Below are positions 27,291 through 36,133 of a DNA stretch of 64,000 nucleotides, one piece after another; position 1 is the first letter of the stretch; the number at the start of each line of letters is the position of its first letter. Source of the stretch: Flavobacterium tyrosinilyticum (GTDB lineage: Bacteria; Bacteroidota; Bacteroidia; Flavobacteriales; Flavobacteriaceae); contig NZ_JAMOKG010000005.1 of assembly GCF_023656565.1 (NCBI RefSeq), forward strand, positions 62,001 to 126,000, in the 5' to 3' direction. The notes beneath the pieces are model-generated. The model had not been told where the DNA came from. It saw only the letters and a list, made by a program, of their open reading frames with translations, and did not search any database. The position numbers and the translations under genes were made by a program.

Positions 27291-28004
27291 ATGGGTGTAA
27301 ACACAAAATATAGAACAGAAGAGACAGAAATTATGGACGATTTTTCGCTTCAAAGCGAAGAGCTTATTGGCGCGTTAGATCAAATTGCTTCTATTAATCA
27401 ATTGCTTGGCGGAAATAAACTCACGCTTCATGGCATAAAAGAACTTTTAAAAAAAACGGATACTTCTCAAACCATTACCATTGCCGATATTGGATGCGGA
27501 AATGGAGACATGCTGAGAATGCTCGCCAAATATGGAAAAAAGCGAAATCTCAAGTTCAAATTAATTGGAATCGATGCCAATGCTTTTACAATTGATTATG
27601 CGAAGAACCTTTCCAAAGATTTTCCAAATATTGAATATAGTTGCATGGATATTTTTACCGAAGATTTCAATCAGTTAAGATATGATATTGTTTTGTGCAC
27701 ATTAACGCTGCATCATTTTACAACCAATCAAATTGCAGAACTAATCCATATTTTAAACCAAAATGCTTCAATTGGAATTGTCGTAAATGATCTTCATAGA
27801 AGCAAAATTGCATATCGATTGTTTGAGCTCACAAGCGTTGTTTTCAATCTCAATACGATGTCGCGAAACGATGGTTTGATTTCTATTTTAAAGGGATTCA
27901 AAAAAAACGAATTGGAGGATTTCTCCAAAAAACTAAATCTAAAAAACTATTCCATAAACTGGAAATGGGCCTTTCGCTACCAGTGGATAATTACTAAAAT
28001 ATGA
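27291..28004 (+). CDS. Class I SAM-dependent methyltransferase
   Basis: 237 residues with the SAM motif IADIGCGNGDMLRML, the acidic residue in LIGIDAN and the motif IV/VI region YDIVLCTLTLHHF. Placed directly between the flavoprotein and the type III PKS gene, overlapping the latter by 4 bases. It probably methylates an oxygen or carbon of the polyketide ring; the family alone does not fix the acceptor. Confidence 0.87.
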   Translation: MGVNTKYRTEETEIMDDFSLQSEELIGALDQIASINQLLGGNKLTLHGIKELLKKTDTSQTITIADIGCGNGDMLRMLAKYGKKRNLKFKLIGIDANAFTIDYAKNLSKDFPNIEYSCMDIFTEDFNQLRYDIVLCTLTLHHFTTNQIAELIHILNQNASIGIVVNDLHRSKIAYRLFELTSVVFNLNTMSRNDGLISILKGFKKNELEDFSKKLNLKNYSINWKWAFRYQWIITKI

Positions 28005-29053
28005 GTGTAAAGATAATCACAGCTGTTAAACAGCTTCCGCAATATTCTCGAACGACCGAAGAAATACTTCCGCTTATAGACGTATGGCTTGAAGGTCAGG
28101 ATGAACGTTTTATTAAAAAAGTAAAAAAGATATTTGAAGGCGCTTCTGTAGACAAACGTTATTCTATCATGGAACCTTCAGAAGTTTTTACCGCGACTTC
28201 ATTTGAAGAAAAAAATGATATTTATAGCCGTGAAATGATTGTTCTCGGACATCAAGTTCTCGAAAAAGCATTAGAAAAAACAGGCTGGGATCCTCAGAGT
28301 TTAGATTATATTATTACGGTAAGCTGTACTGGAATTATGATTCCTTCGCTTGACGCTTATCTGATTAATAAAATGAAATTAAGACAAGATATTGTTCGTC
28401 TTCCTGTAACCGAAATGGGCTGTGCAGCAGGAATTTCTGGAATTATTTATGCGAAGAATTTTCTAAAATCGAATCCCGGAAAACGTGCTGCAGTAATAGC
28501 GGTAGAATCGCCAACGGCAACTTTTCAGCTCGATGATTTCTCCATGCCGAATATTGTAAGCGCTGCTATTTTTGGAGATGGCGCGGCTTGCTGTTTATTG
28601 TCTTCAAAAGAAGAAGATGCTGGTCCTGAAATTCTCGACGAACAGATGTATCATTTTTATGATGCCGAACATATGATGGGCTTTAAATTAACCAACGGCG
28701 GACTGCAAATGGTGCTCGATATTGAAGTTCCAGATACCATTGCTTCTCATTTTGGTGACATCATTCATCCTTTTTTAAAACAGAATAATCTTGAAATTAA
28801 AGATATTGACCACATGATTTTTCATCCTGGCGGAAAAAAAATCGTAACAACGGTTGAATCACTTTTTTTCGGATTGGAAAAAAATATTGATGACACTAAA
28901 GAGATTCTAAAACAATACGGCAATATGTCGAGCGCTACGGTTTTGTATGTTTTAGAGAACATTATGAATCGAAATCCGAAAAAAGGAGAAAAAGGTTTAA
29001 TGCTGAGTTTTGGCCCAGGATTTTCGGCACAAAGAGTTTTATTGCAATGGTAA
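28001..29053 (+). CDS. Type III polyketide synthase (chalcone/stilbene-synthase-like)
   Basis: 350 residues. The catalytic triad is complete: Cys141 in EMGCAAG, His275 in IFHPGG and Asn308 in GNMSSA. Length and motifs match bacterial type III PKSs that extend a fatty-acyl starter with malonyl-CoA to alkylresorcinols or alkylpyrones. The operon also encodes its own dehydratase, ketosynthase, ACP and PPTase, so the starter is probably delivered on a dedicated ACP, as in the Azotobacter ars system where FAS feeds ArsB/ArsC. Product unknown. Confidence 0.92.
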   Translation: MSVKIITAVKQLPQYSRTTEEILPLIDVWLEGQDERFIKKVKKIFEGASVDKRYSIMEPSEVFTATSFEEKNDIYSREMIVLGHQVLEKALEKTGWDPQSLDYIITVSCTGIMIPSLDAYLINKMKLRQDIVRLPVTEMGCAAGISGIIYAKNFLKSNPGKRAAVIAVESPTATFQLDDFSMPNIVSAAIFGDGAACCLLSSKEEDAGPEILDEQMYHFYDAEHMMGFKLTNGGLQMVLDIEVPDTIASHFGDIIHPFLKQNNLEIKDIDHMIFHPGGKKIVTTVESLFFGLEKNIDDTKEILKQYGNMSSATVLYVLENIMNRNPKKGEKGLMLSFGPGFSAQRVLLQW

Positions 29054-29064
29054 TTTAAAAGCTT

Positions 29065-29502
29065 ATGAAATTAACTGATATTATAAAACAGCTTCCATAC
29101 AGCGAACCTTTTTTGTTTGTAGATGAATTGCTTCACGCAGATGAAAATGGCGTAACTGGAACTTATACGTTCAAAGAAAATCTTGACTTTTATAAAGGCC
29201 ATTTCAAAAACAATCCGGTTACACCAGGCGTTATTTTAACTGAAACAATGGCTCAGATCGGAATGGTTTGCTTGGGAATTTTTCTATTGGGAAATGAATT
29301 GGGAGAAAACACCGTGATTGCCTTCACATCTGCCGATATGGAGTTTTTGAAACCCGTTTATCCAAATGAAAAAGTGACGGTAACTTCGGAGAAATTGTTC
29401 TTTCGTTTTGGAAAATTAAAATGCAATGCGGTAATGAAAAACGAAGCTGGACAAGAAGTTTGTAGAGGCGTTCTGGCAGGAATGATAACAAAGAGGTTAT
29501 GA
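29065..29502 (+). CDS. FabZ-like 3-hydroxyacyl-ACP dehydratase
   Basis: 145 residues, single hot-dog domain. The FabZ/FabA active-site motif is present as FYKGHFKNNPVTPGV (His) and ILTETMAQIG (Glu). It would dehydrate a beta-hydroxyacyl chain on the ACP of this operon. It starts 11 bases after the PKS gene and overlaps the ketosynthase gene by 4 bases. Confidence 0.88.
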   Translation: MKLTDIIKQLPYSEPFLFVDELLHADENGVTGTYTFKENLDFYKGHFKNNPVTPGVILTETMAQIGMVCLGIFLLGNELGENTVIAFTSADMEFLKPVYPNEKVTVTSEKLFFRFGKLKCNAVMKNEAGQEVCRGVLAGMITKRL

Positions 29503-30767
29503 AAAAACGAGTCGTTATAACAGGTCTTGGAGTTGCAGCGCCAAATGGTGTTGGAATTCCTGCGTTTACTCATGCGCTGCAGAATGGCATTTCGGGTATT
29601 CGTCATGATTCTCAGCTGGAAGAATTGCAATTTTCTTGTCAGATTGTGGGTCAGCCGCAAATATCTGAAGAGTTGAAAGCACAATATTTTACAGAACTCG
29701 AACTTCGCGGATTTAACAGCACAGGAATTTTATACGGCGTTATTGCGGGTATGGAAGCTTGGAACAACGCAGGATTGCCCATTAATGAAAAACCAGATTG
29801 GGATAGCGGTGCCATCTTTGGAGCTGGAACTTCTGGAATTGATAAATTTCGTGAAAGCATTTATAAAATTGATGAACTGCAAGTTCGAAGATTAGGAAGC
29901 ACCGTTGTTGCACAAACGATGAACAGCGGTGTAAGCGCTTATCTTGGAGGTAAAATCGGATTAGGAAATCAGGTAACGACCAATTCATCTGCGTGTACTA
30001 CGGGAACTGAATCCATATTAATGGCTTACGACCGCATACAATCTGGACAAGCAAAACGAATATTAGCGGGAAGCACTTCTGACAGCGGTCCCTATATTTG
30101 GGGAGGATTTGACGCGCTTCGTGTCTGTTCTTCTAAGTATAATGACAATCCCGAAGAAGGTTCAAGACCTATGAGCGCTTCTGCTGCCGGATTTGTTCCT
30201 GGAAGCGGTGCAGGAGCTTTTGTAATTGAAGATTTGGAAAGCGCTTTAGAACGCAACGCTACCATTTATGCCGAAATTCTGGGCGGAAATGTTAATTCTG
30301 GAGGGCAGCGCGACGGCGGAAGCATGACAGCGCCAAACAGTATAGCTGTGCAAAGATGTATTAAAACTGCTATTGCAAATGCCAGAATCCATCCCAATGA
30401 AATTGATGCTATAAACGGACATTTAACAGCAACAACAAAAGACAGTCTGGAGATTGAAAACTGGAAAAAAGCCTTGGAACGAAGCGGTTTTGACTTTCCG
30501 TATATTAATTCGCTGAAAAGCTTAACTGGACATTGTTTGAGTGCTTCTGGAAGTATTGAAAGTGTTGCTGCAGTTTTACAGCTTCATGAAGGTTTTGTGT
30601 TTGGAAATAAAAACTGCTCTGATCTTCACCCCGAAATCGCTACATTGATTGATCCTTCAAAAGCACTTTTAGAAACTATTAAAAATAACCCAAAAATAAT
30701 TGCAAAAGCCAGTTTTGGTTTTGGCGATGTTAACGCATGCGTAATATTTAAAAAATTCGAAAATTAA
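29499..30767 (+). CDS. Beta-ketoacyl-ACP synthase (FabF-like)
   Basis: 422 residues of the condensing-enzyme fold with intact Cys-His-His triad: Cys166 in NSSACTTG, His308 in NGHLTATTKDS (usually HGTGT) and His345 in LTGHCLSASG. The altered HGTGT motif sets it apart from housekeeping FabF and suggests a specialised chain-building enzyme. With the dehydratase and ACP it could make or extend an acyl starter for the type III PKS. No ketoreductase is in the operon, so that step would be borrowed or absent. Confidence 0.88.
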   Translation: MKKRVVITGLGVAAPNGVGIPAFTHALQNGISGIRHDSQLEELQFSCQIVGQPQISEELKAQYFTELELRGFNSTGILYGVIAGMEAWNNAGLPINEKPDWDSGAIFGAGTSGIDKFRESIYKIDELQVRRLGSTVVAQTMNSGVSAYLGGKIGLGNQVTTNSSACTTGTESILMAYDRIQSGQAKRILAGSTSDSGPYIWGGFDALRVCSSKYNDNPEEGSRPMSASAAGFVPGSGAGAFVIEDLESALERNATIYAEILGGNVNSGGQRDGGSMTAPNSIAVQRCIKTAIANARIHPNEIDAINGHLTATTKDSLEIENWKKALERSGFDFPYINSLKSLTGHCLSASGSIESVAAVLQLHEGFVFGNKNCSDLHPEIATLIDPSKALLETIKNNPKIIAKASFGFGDVNACVIFKKFEN

Positions 30768-30768
30768 A

Positions 30769-31023
30769 ATGGACAGACAAGAACTTACCGAAAGATTAAA
30801 AGTAATTATAAAGCCTTTTGCAACCAATACAGAAGCTTATGACAATTTAACTGAAGAAACAGACTTCATTAAAGATCTCAATATAAACTCGGCTAATTTG
30901 GTGGATATCGTGCTTGATATTGAAGAAGAATTCGACATCGTAATTGACAATGCCGATATGGAACGAATGCTGGATGTTAAAACTGCTTTGGAAATCATCG
31001 AAACCAAACTCGCTGCAAAATGA
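30769..31023 (+). CDS. Acyl carrier protein
   Basis: 84 residues, helical and acidic. The phosphopantetheine site is Ser41 in DLNINSANLVDIVLDIEEEF, which replaces the housekeeping GxDS. It is therefore a dedicated carrier for this pathway and lies next to its own PPTase gene, overlapping by 4 bases. Confidence 0.9.
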   Translation: MDRQELTERLKVIIKPFATNTEAYDNLTEETDFIKDLNINSANLVDIVLDIEEEFDIVIDNADMERMLDVKTALEIIETKLAAK

Positions 31024-31520
31024 TTGGCAATGACATTATAGATCTCGCGCAGTCACGCAAAGAAAGCAATTGGCAACGAAAAGGCTTTATAGAAAAGCTT
31101 TTTACAGCCAATGAGCAACAGCTTATAAAAAATTATATTGAACCAGAAGTCATGGTTTGGCTTTTATGGAGCATGAAAGAAGCTGCGTATAAAATCTATA
31201 ATCGTCAGACCAAAATTCGTGAGTTTAGTCCCAAAAAGCTTGTTTGTTCTATAGAATCATTAGACATAAATAATTCATGCGGGAAAGTATTTTGCGATAA
31301 AAATATTTATTACACCAAAACTATTTTATCACTAGAAAGCATTCATACGGTTGCTGTTACCAATTTTAAAGATCTAAATAATGTGATTGAAGTTGAAAAT
31401 AAAGAAATTGTAAAAGACGAAAACGGTATTCCGTATTTGAAAATTTCTTCCAATGCGCTTCAAGATATTTCAATTAGTCATCATGGGCGTTTTGAAAAGA
31501 GGATTATGATACAAAATTAA
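31020..31520 (+). CDS. 4'-phosphopantetheinyl transferase (AcpS/Sfp superfamily)
   Basis: 166 residues with the two family motifs, GNDIIDL at 3-9 and WSMKEAAYK at about 48-57, which bind Mg and coenzyme A. It would load phosphopantetheine on Ser41 of the preceding ACP. The 4-base overlap with the ACP gene implies translational coupling. Last gene of the PKS operon; 115 bases then separate it from the deacetylase gene. Confidence 0.87.
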   Translation: MIGNDIIDLAQSRKESNWQRKGFIEKLFTANEQQLIKNYIEPEVMVWLLWSMKEAAYKIYNRQTKIREFSPKKLVCSIESLDINNSCGKVFCDKNIYYTKTILSLESIHTVAVTNFKDLNNVIEVENKEIVKDENGIPYLKISSNALQDISISHHGRFEKRIMIQN

Positions 31521-31635
31521 TTTATCAAACACCTAGTGGTTTCATTCCAAAAAAATCAGGTTTTAGTTGCTCAGAATATTCTTTATATTTGATTCTTTAT
31601 ACGTTCAATTCATATTCACCAGAAAGCAAAAATCT

Positions 31636-32421
31636 ATGAAAATACTTTTTACAAAAACGGTATTGCTTTTACTTTTCTTAACCTTATTTTCTTGCGAAAA
31701 TAAAAAACCAAAACCAGTCGCAAAACCGGCCTATAAAGCGGGTGTAATTTTATCTTTTGATGATGCTTATGTAGACGAATGGTCAGAGGCTGATCAAGTT
31801 TTGCGAAAATATTCTTGGAAAGCAACTTTTAACGTCTGCAGAATAGATTCGATTGGAGCACCTGAAATTAAAAAACTGCTCGAAATGCAAAAATACGGTC
31901 ATGAAATTGCCGGACATGGCTATCATCATTACAATGCTGTTAAGTTCACGCAAAAATATAGCGTCAAAGAATATCTAAAACAGGAAATCGATCCGATGAT
32001 TATTTCTATGAAAAAAAAATCCTTCAACGTTACTTCCTTTGCTTATCCTTATGGCGAAAGATCAGATTCCCTGGACAAAGCACTATCTCCTCTTTTTAAA
32101 ATTATTAGAGGAAGAGCATTTGGAGGTGAAATTCCAGAAAAGCAAGACAGCTATTTTAATAATTCTAAAATCGTATTTGCGTTTGATATTGATAATAGCC
32201 ACATTCATTTCAGCATTCCGTATGTATTGGAGTTATTAGATTATGCCAAAAAGAACAATAAAATTCTACTTTTATGCGGTCATAAACCCGTGAAAGAAAT
32301 CACTGAAAATTATCAGGTGAAAATCGAAACTTTAGAATTTATCTGCAAATACATGAAACTGAATGATCTTAAATTCTATAAACTTTCAGATTTAGACAAT
32401 TTGCTTCCGCCACAGCTTTAG
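31636..32421 (+). CDS. Polysaccharide-deacetylase (NodB-like) lipoprotein
   Basis: 261 residues from the ATG at 31636; a TTG at 31567 would add 23 unlikely residues. A lipoprotein signal peptide ends in LFSC, so it is lipid-anchored. The NodB domain has the catalytic/metal Asp pair in LSFDDAYVDEW, the histidine motif HEIAGHGYHH and FAYPYGERSD. It should remove acetyl groups from a surface or periplasmic polysaccharide. It is followed by an aspartyl-protease-like gene. Confidence 0.83.
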   Translation: MKILFTKTVLLLLFLTLFSCENKKPKPVAKPAYKAGVILSFDDAYVDEWSEADQVLRKYSWKATFNVCRIDSIGAPEIKKLLEMQKYGHEIAGHGYHHYNAVKFTQKYSVKEYLKQEIDPMIISMKKKSFNVTSFAYPYGERSDSLDKALSPLFKIIRGRAFGGEIPEKQDSYFNNSKIVFAFDIDNSHIHFSIPYVLELLDYAKKNNKILLLCGHKPVKEITENYQVKIETLEFICKYMKLNDLKFYKLSDLDNLLPPQL

Positions 32422-32445
32422 TCCAAAAAATAGAAATTATAAACA

Positions 32446-33573
32446 ATGAAGATTTATCTTATTTCAATGATGGCTGCCGTAACGGTTTGTCAAGCCCAAG
32501 TAAAAAATCCTGTAATTAAAGCTTCTTCTAAAATCTGTTATATAAAAGAAGAAAATGAAGAAAAAACAAAATGGTATTTAGATTCAAAAGCAAAACCTGA
32601 CTTATACGTCACCAATAAAACTCCGAAAGAGAAAACGGTTGTTTTTTATACTAACGAAGATTCTATCGTCATAAAATTAAAACCTGGTAAAAAGTTTGAT
32701 TTTGCAGTCCTTTTAAATAATACCGACAGCTGTTACACGCGCATTGAATGTCCGCCTTTACAAAACTTTTCAAAACTCAAACCTGAAATACACGATACAA
32801 TTCCTTTTGTGCTTTCAGAGTACAACAACATCATTTTCAAGGTTAAATTAAACGACAAAGAAACACTCGATTTAAAATTTGATTCGGGAACTAGTGATTT
32901 TCTTTTAACCAATGATATGATTAGTCAGCTAAAATTAAGCAGTTTAAAAGGACATAATTTTCAACTTGGAAATCAAATCTGGAAAGATCAGCAGATTTAT
33001 CCTGTAGAATTATCTGGACAAGGAACTGTGGGACGCTTTGGCTGGAATCTATTTGATGGTAAAATTGTAGAAATCGATTACGATAAAAAGCTTTTTATAA
33101 TTCATTCTAAGTTGTCCAAACGAAACAAAGCGTACACAAAATTGGATATGGAATTTACACATACTTTGTTTTGCGTTCAAGGACAACTTCAAATAAAAAA
33201 TACAGCTTATAAAGGTCGTTTTCTTTTTGATAATGGTTATCAGCGTACCGTAATGCTTGATCAAGAAATGGTACAAGAACAGCAATATCCAACAGAAAGT
33301 TTGCCAGTTCTTAAAAAAGTAATTTTAAAAAATGGTCAAGGCGAAGAAGTTCCAGTTCTGACAGTGAAAAACGAAAAACTTTACTTAGGCAATTTATGTC
33401 TAAATGATGTTCCCGTACAATTACTAACAGCAAACAATCCGGCACGATTTAAAACCCATATTCTTGGTAGCGAAGTTTTAAAAAGATTTAATACCATTTT
33501 GGATTTTCAGGAAAACAAAGTTTACTTGAAACCAAATTCACTATGGAACGAATCTTATACGGAAGGGTCATAA
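32446..33573 (+). CDS. Exported retropepsin-like protein
   Basis: 375 residues with a signal peptide (about 1-17, ending CQAQ). Two weak pepsin/retropepsin-like halves can be seen: DSGTSDFLL (Asp-Ser-Gly-Thr) at about 145-153, and a later DNGYQRTVML at about 260-270, in place of a second DTG. The C terminus has the typical ILGSEVLKRFNTILDF strand of these proteases. Activity is uncertain because the second motif is altered. Same strand and 24 bases after the deacetylase. Confidence 0.65.
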   Translation: MKIYLISMMAAVTVCQAQVKNPVIKASSKICYIKEENEEKTKWYLDSKAKPDLYVTNKTPKEKTVVFYTNEDSIVIKLKPGKKFDFAVLLNNTDSCYTRIECPPLQNFSKLKPEIHDTIPFVLSEYNNIIFKVKLNDKETLDLKFDSGTSDFLLTNDMISQLKLSSLKGHNFQLGNQIWKDQQIYPVELSGQGTVGRFGWNLFDGKIVEIDYDKKLFIIHSKLSKRNKAYTKLDMEFTHTLFCVQGQLQIKNTAYKGRFLFDNGYQRTVMLDQEMVQEQQYPTESLPVLKKVILKNGQGEEVPVLTVKNEKLYLGNLCLNDVPVQLLTANNPARFKTHILGSEVLKRFNTILDFQENKVYLKPNSLWNESYTEGS

Positions 33574-33596
33574 AAAGAATACTAATTATTGTAAAA

Positions 33597-33648
33597 CTAA
33601 AAGAATCTAATTTAAACAAACGCATTAAATTAGATTCTTTTTTTATTT
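33597..33648 (+). terminator. Terminator after the retropepsin-like gene
   Basis: 16-bp perfect stem (33599-33614 with 33626-33641), 11-base loop, then a run of T. Confidence 0.85.
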
Positions 33649-33783
33649 CATAATTAAACACTTGTAAATTTTAAATAATTAAATCTTATACTTGCAAAAC
33701 ATTTTTCAGAGAATGCATTAACTTTTAATTACTTTTATCAGGATAAAAATTCATTTTATTTCTTTCAGCAATAGCTACCAGTA

Positions 33784-34476
33784 ATGAATAAAGTATTATT
33801 AGTCGAAGACGACCCAAGAGTTGCCTCTTTTATTACAAGAGGACTTGAAGAACAAATGTATCAGGTTAAAAATGTCAGTAAAGGTTTTGATGCCATTAGT
33901 GAAGCAACGGAAAACAATTATGACATTATCATTCTGGATATAATGCTTTCTGATATTTCTGGTTTTGAAGTCTGCGAAGTTTTAAGAAATCGAAAAATAA
34001 TTATTCCTATTCTTATTCTAAGTGCGCTCGACACTCCACAAGAAAAAGTGAAAGGATTAAAAGCTGGAGCCGATGATTATTTAGCAAAACCTTTTCTGTT
34101 TGAAGAACTTTTGGCACGAATTAATGCACAACTTCGCCGTACAGAATTTAGCTCTGGAGTTTTAGATTTTCAATCGTATGCTGGAATCAAAATCAATATG
34201 AAAGAACAAAGCGCCAGTAGAGACGGCAAAGAACTCAATCTTTCTTCTCGAGAATTAAAACTTTTGATCTTTTTCATGAAAAATCGAGAAACTGCTTTGT
34301 CTCGAATTGCCATTGCTGAAGCCGTTTGGCAAATGGATCTTGATATGAGTACTAATACGGTTGATGTTTACATTAATTATTTAAGAAATAAAGTGGACAA
34401 GAATTTTTCTTTTCCGCTTATACATACCATAAAAGGTACTGGCTATATGCTTAAAGATAAATCTCATGAATCTTAA
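33784..34476 (+). CDS. OmpR/PhoB-family response regulator
   Basis: 230 residues: receiver domain with acidic pair EDD (8-10), phosphoacceptor Asp52 in IIILDIML, Thr/Ser in LILSALD and Lys in YLAKPF. This is followed by a winged-helix Trans_reg_C domain (LNLSSRELKLLIFFMKNRE; VDVYINYLRNKVDK). Overlaps the kinase gene by 11 bases. A tandem direct repeat upstream of the next TonB-receptor gene is a candidate binding site. Confidence 0.94.
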   Translation: MNKVLLVEDDPRVASFITRGLEEQMYQVKNVSKGFDAISEATENNYDIIILDIMLSDISGFEVCEVLRNRKIIIPILILSALDTPQEKVKGLKAGADDYLAKPFLFEELLARINAQLRRTEFSSGVLDFQSYAGIKINMKEQSASRDGKELNLSSRELKLLIFFMKNRETALSRIAIAEAVWQMDLDMSTNTVDVYINYLRNKVDKNFSFPLIHTIKGTGYMLKDKSHES

Positions 34477-35833
34477 AAGTAAGCTTGCCAGAAACTCTAC
34501 TCTGCTGTTTGCCTTTATTTTAGGGCTTGTTCTTATTGGGTCTTTTTTGCTATTTAAAAGCCACAGAAAAGATTTGTATTATGAAAAGCTCGAAGACAAT
34601 GCTTTGATTACTGCTTTTTTCTATTTTGAAAAAGATGAAATTAGAAAAATGGACAGTGTTAGTTATGAAGAAATAGAAACGCAATTCAATAAAATTGCCA
34701 ATCAGTCTATTAGAATTTACAATGCCAAAACAAAGAAATTGTATTTGCACGATGATGTTCCGGTTGTTTTAAGCGATCGAAAGTTAAATGCCATTTCTAA
34801 AGACCGAATTCTACATTTTACAATAGACCAAAGGCAATTTAGCGGTTTATATTACAAAGACAATCAAGGAGATTTTATTATTGTGGTTTCTGGAATTGAC
34901 GATGTTGGAAACCAGCAGTTGGAAGTGCTTGGTATTGTATTTTTTACGCTCTATCTCGCAGGAATAGCGCTTAATTATCTTTTGGGAAGATTTTTGGCGA
35001 GACAAACCTTTCGGCCTTTTGCAGATGTTATTTCAAAAGTAAATACCATTACAACCGAAAATCTCCACTCGAGACTTGAAATGCCTGCTGCAAACGGAAA
35101 AGATGAAATAAAAGAACTGATTACCACCTTTAATTATCTTTTAGAAAGACTTGAAAATGGTGTTGCCATACAGAGAAACTTTCTTAAAAATGCGTCGCAC
35201 GAACTAAAAACGCCTCTTACTTTTATTATTGGTGATATCGATGTTTCGTTACAGCAGCCTAGAACCGCTGAGCAATATGAAGAAGTTTTAAAATCACTTC
35301 GAAAAGATACTTTTCATTTGAAATCTACTTTAGACGGATTACTAATTTTGTCTGGTTTGGAACTTTCAGAACCCGATCAAATGGAAACTATTAGAATTGA
35401 TGAAATTCTATGGAATATTCTAGAAAAGAAAAACATTGAATATCCCGAAGTAAAAGTTGTGCTTAATTTGGATTCCATTGCTAATAATGAAGATTTATTG
35501 TCTGTTAATGCCGACAAACATATGCTGTTTATTGCTTTGTATAATATTATAGACAATGCGATTAAATTCTCTTTTCCTTCTCAGGTTAATGTTGTTGCGC
35601 AGGAACAACAAGGAAAACTTCTCTTAAAAATAATAGATCAAGGTTCTGGAATTGCCGAAAAAGATATTGAATCTATTTTCGATTTATTTTTTAGAAGTGA
35701 TCGAACGAGACATATTCAAGGACAAGGATTAGGGCTTTTTATTACGATGCAGATTCTTAAGCGTCATAACATCGCTTTAGCTGTCGATTCTAAACTTGAA
35801 AAAGGCACTGTTTTCTCTCTCCTATTTCCTTAG
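34466..35833 (+). CDS. Sensor histidine kinase of the OmpR pair
   Basis: 455 residues: two membrane helices (about 10-30 and 153-175) with a periplasmic sensor loop, a HAMP region (about 175-232), HisKA with His245 in NASHELKTPLT, and HATPase_c (YNIIDNAIKFS; DQGSGI; GQGLGLFI). Forms a two-component system with the preceding regulator. Confidence 0.94.
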   Translation: MNLKSKLARNSTLLFAFILGLVLIGSFLLFKSHRKDLYYEKLEDNALITAFFYFEKDEIRKMDSVSYEEIETQFNKIANQSIRIYNAKTKKLYLHDDVPVVLSDRKLNAISKDRILHFTIDQRQFSGLYYKDNQGDFIIVVSGIDDVGNQQLEVLGIVFFTLYLAGIALNYLLGRFLARQTFRPFADVISKVNTITTENLHSRLEMPAANGKDEIKELITTFNYLLERLENGVAIQRNFLKNASHELKTPLTFIIGDIDVSLQQPRTAEQYEEVLKSLRKDTFHLKSTLDGLLILSGLELSEPDQMETIRIDEILWNILEKKNIEYPEVKVVLNLDSIANNEDLLSVNADKHMLFIALYNIIDNAIKFSFPSQVNVVAQEQQGKLLLKIIDQGSGIAEKDIESIFDLFFRSDRTRHIQGQGLGLFITMQILKRHNIALAVDSKLEKGTVFSLLFP

Positions 35834-36133
35834 TTTTTTAAACAAAAATTAAAGCTTTTTCATGGTTAGAAAAACTGATTTTTGCCATTTGGTAACATTT
35901 ACATAATACTCTAATCTATCTCTAATCTTGTTTAAATCTATCTCTAATGCCTTATTTTATGGCACATGAGACAAACTCCTTGATTTTAAAGCGCTAACCG
36001 TTTTTTCATCAAATAACGTCTTCATTATCTTAAATTAACAAAGAATTGTTTTTTGATTTTTCGTTAACATAAGCCTTAAATCGAATCAAAGGAAAGAGAT
36101 TTTATTTGTCGTGGATAAAAACTAATAAATAAC
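35834..36133. other. Upstream region of the Oar-like receptor gene, 300 bp
   Basis: Long leader region without a gene. It includes the direct repeat listed separately; no exact TAnnTTTG promoter was found. Confidence 0.45.
35913..35948 (+). promoter_or_regulatory. Tandem 14-bp direct repeat, candidate response-regulator site
   Basis: AATCTATCTCTAAT occurs exactly at 35913-35926 and 35935-35948, start-to-start 22 bases (two helical turns). OmpR-family regulators bind tandem direct repeats on one face of the helix, and an OmpR-type regulator is encoded just upstream. Confidence 0.55.
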
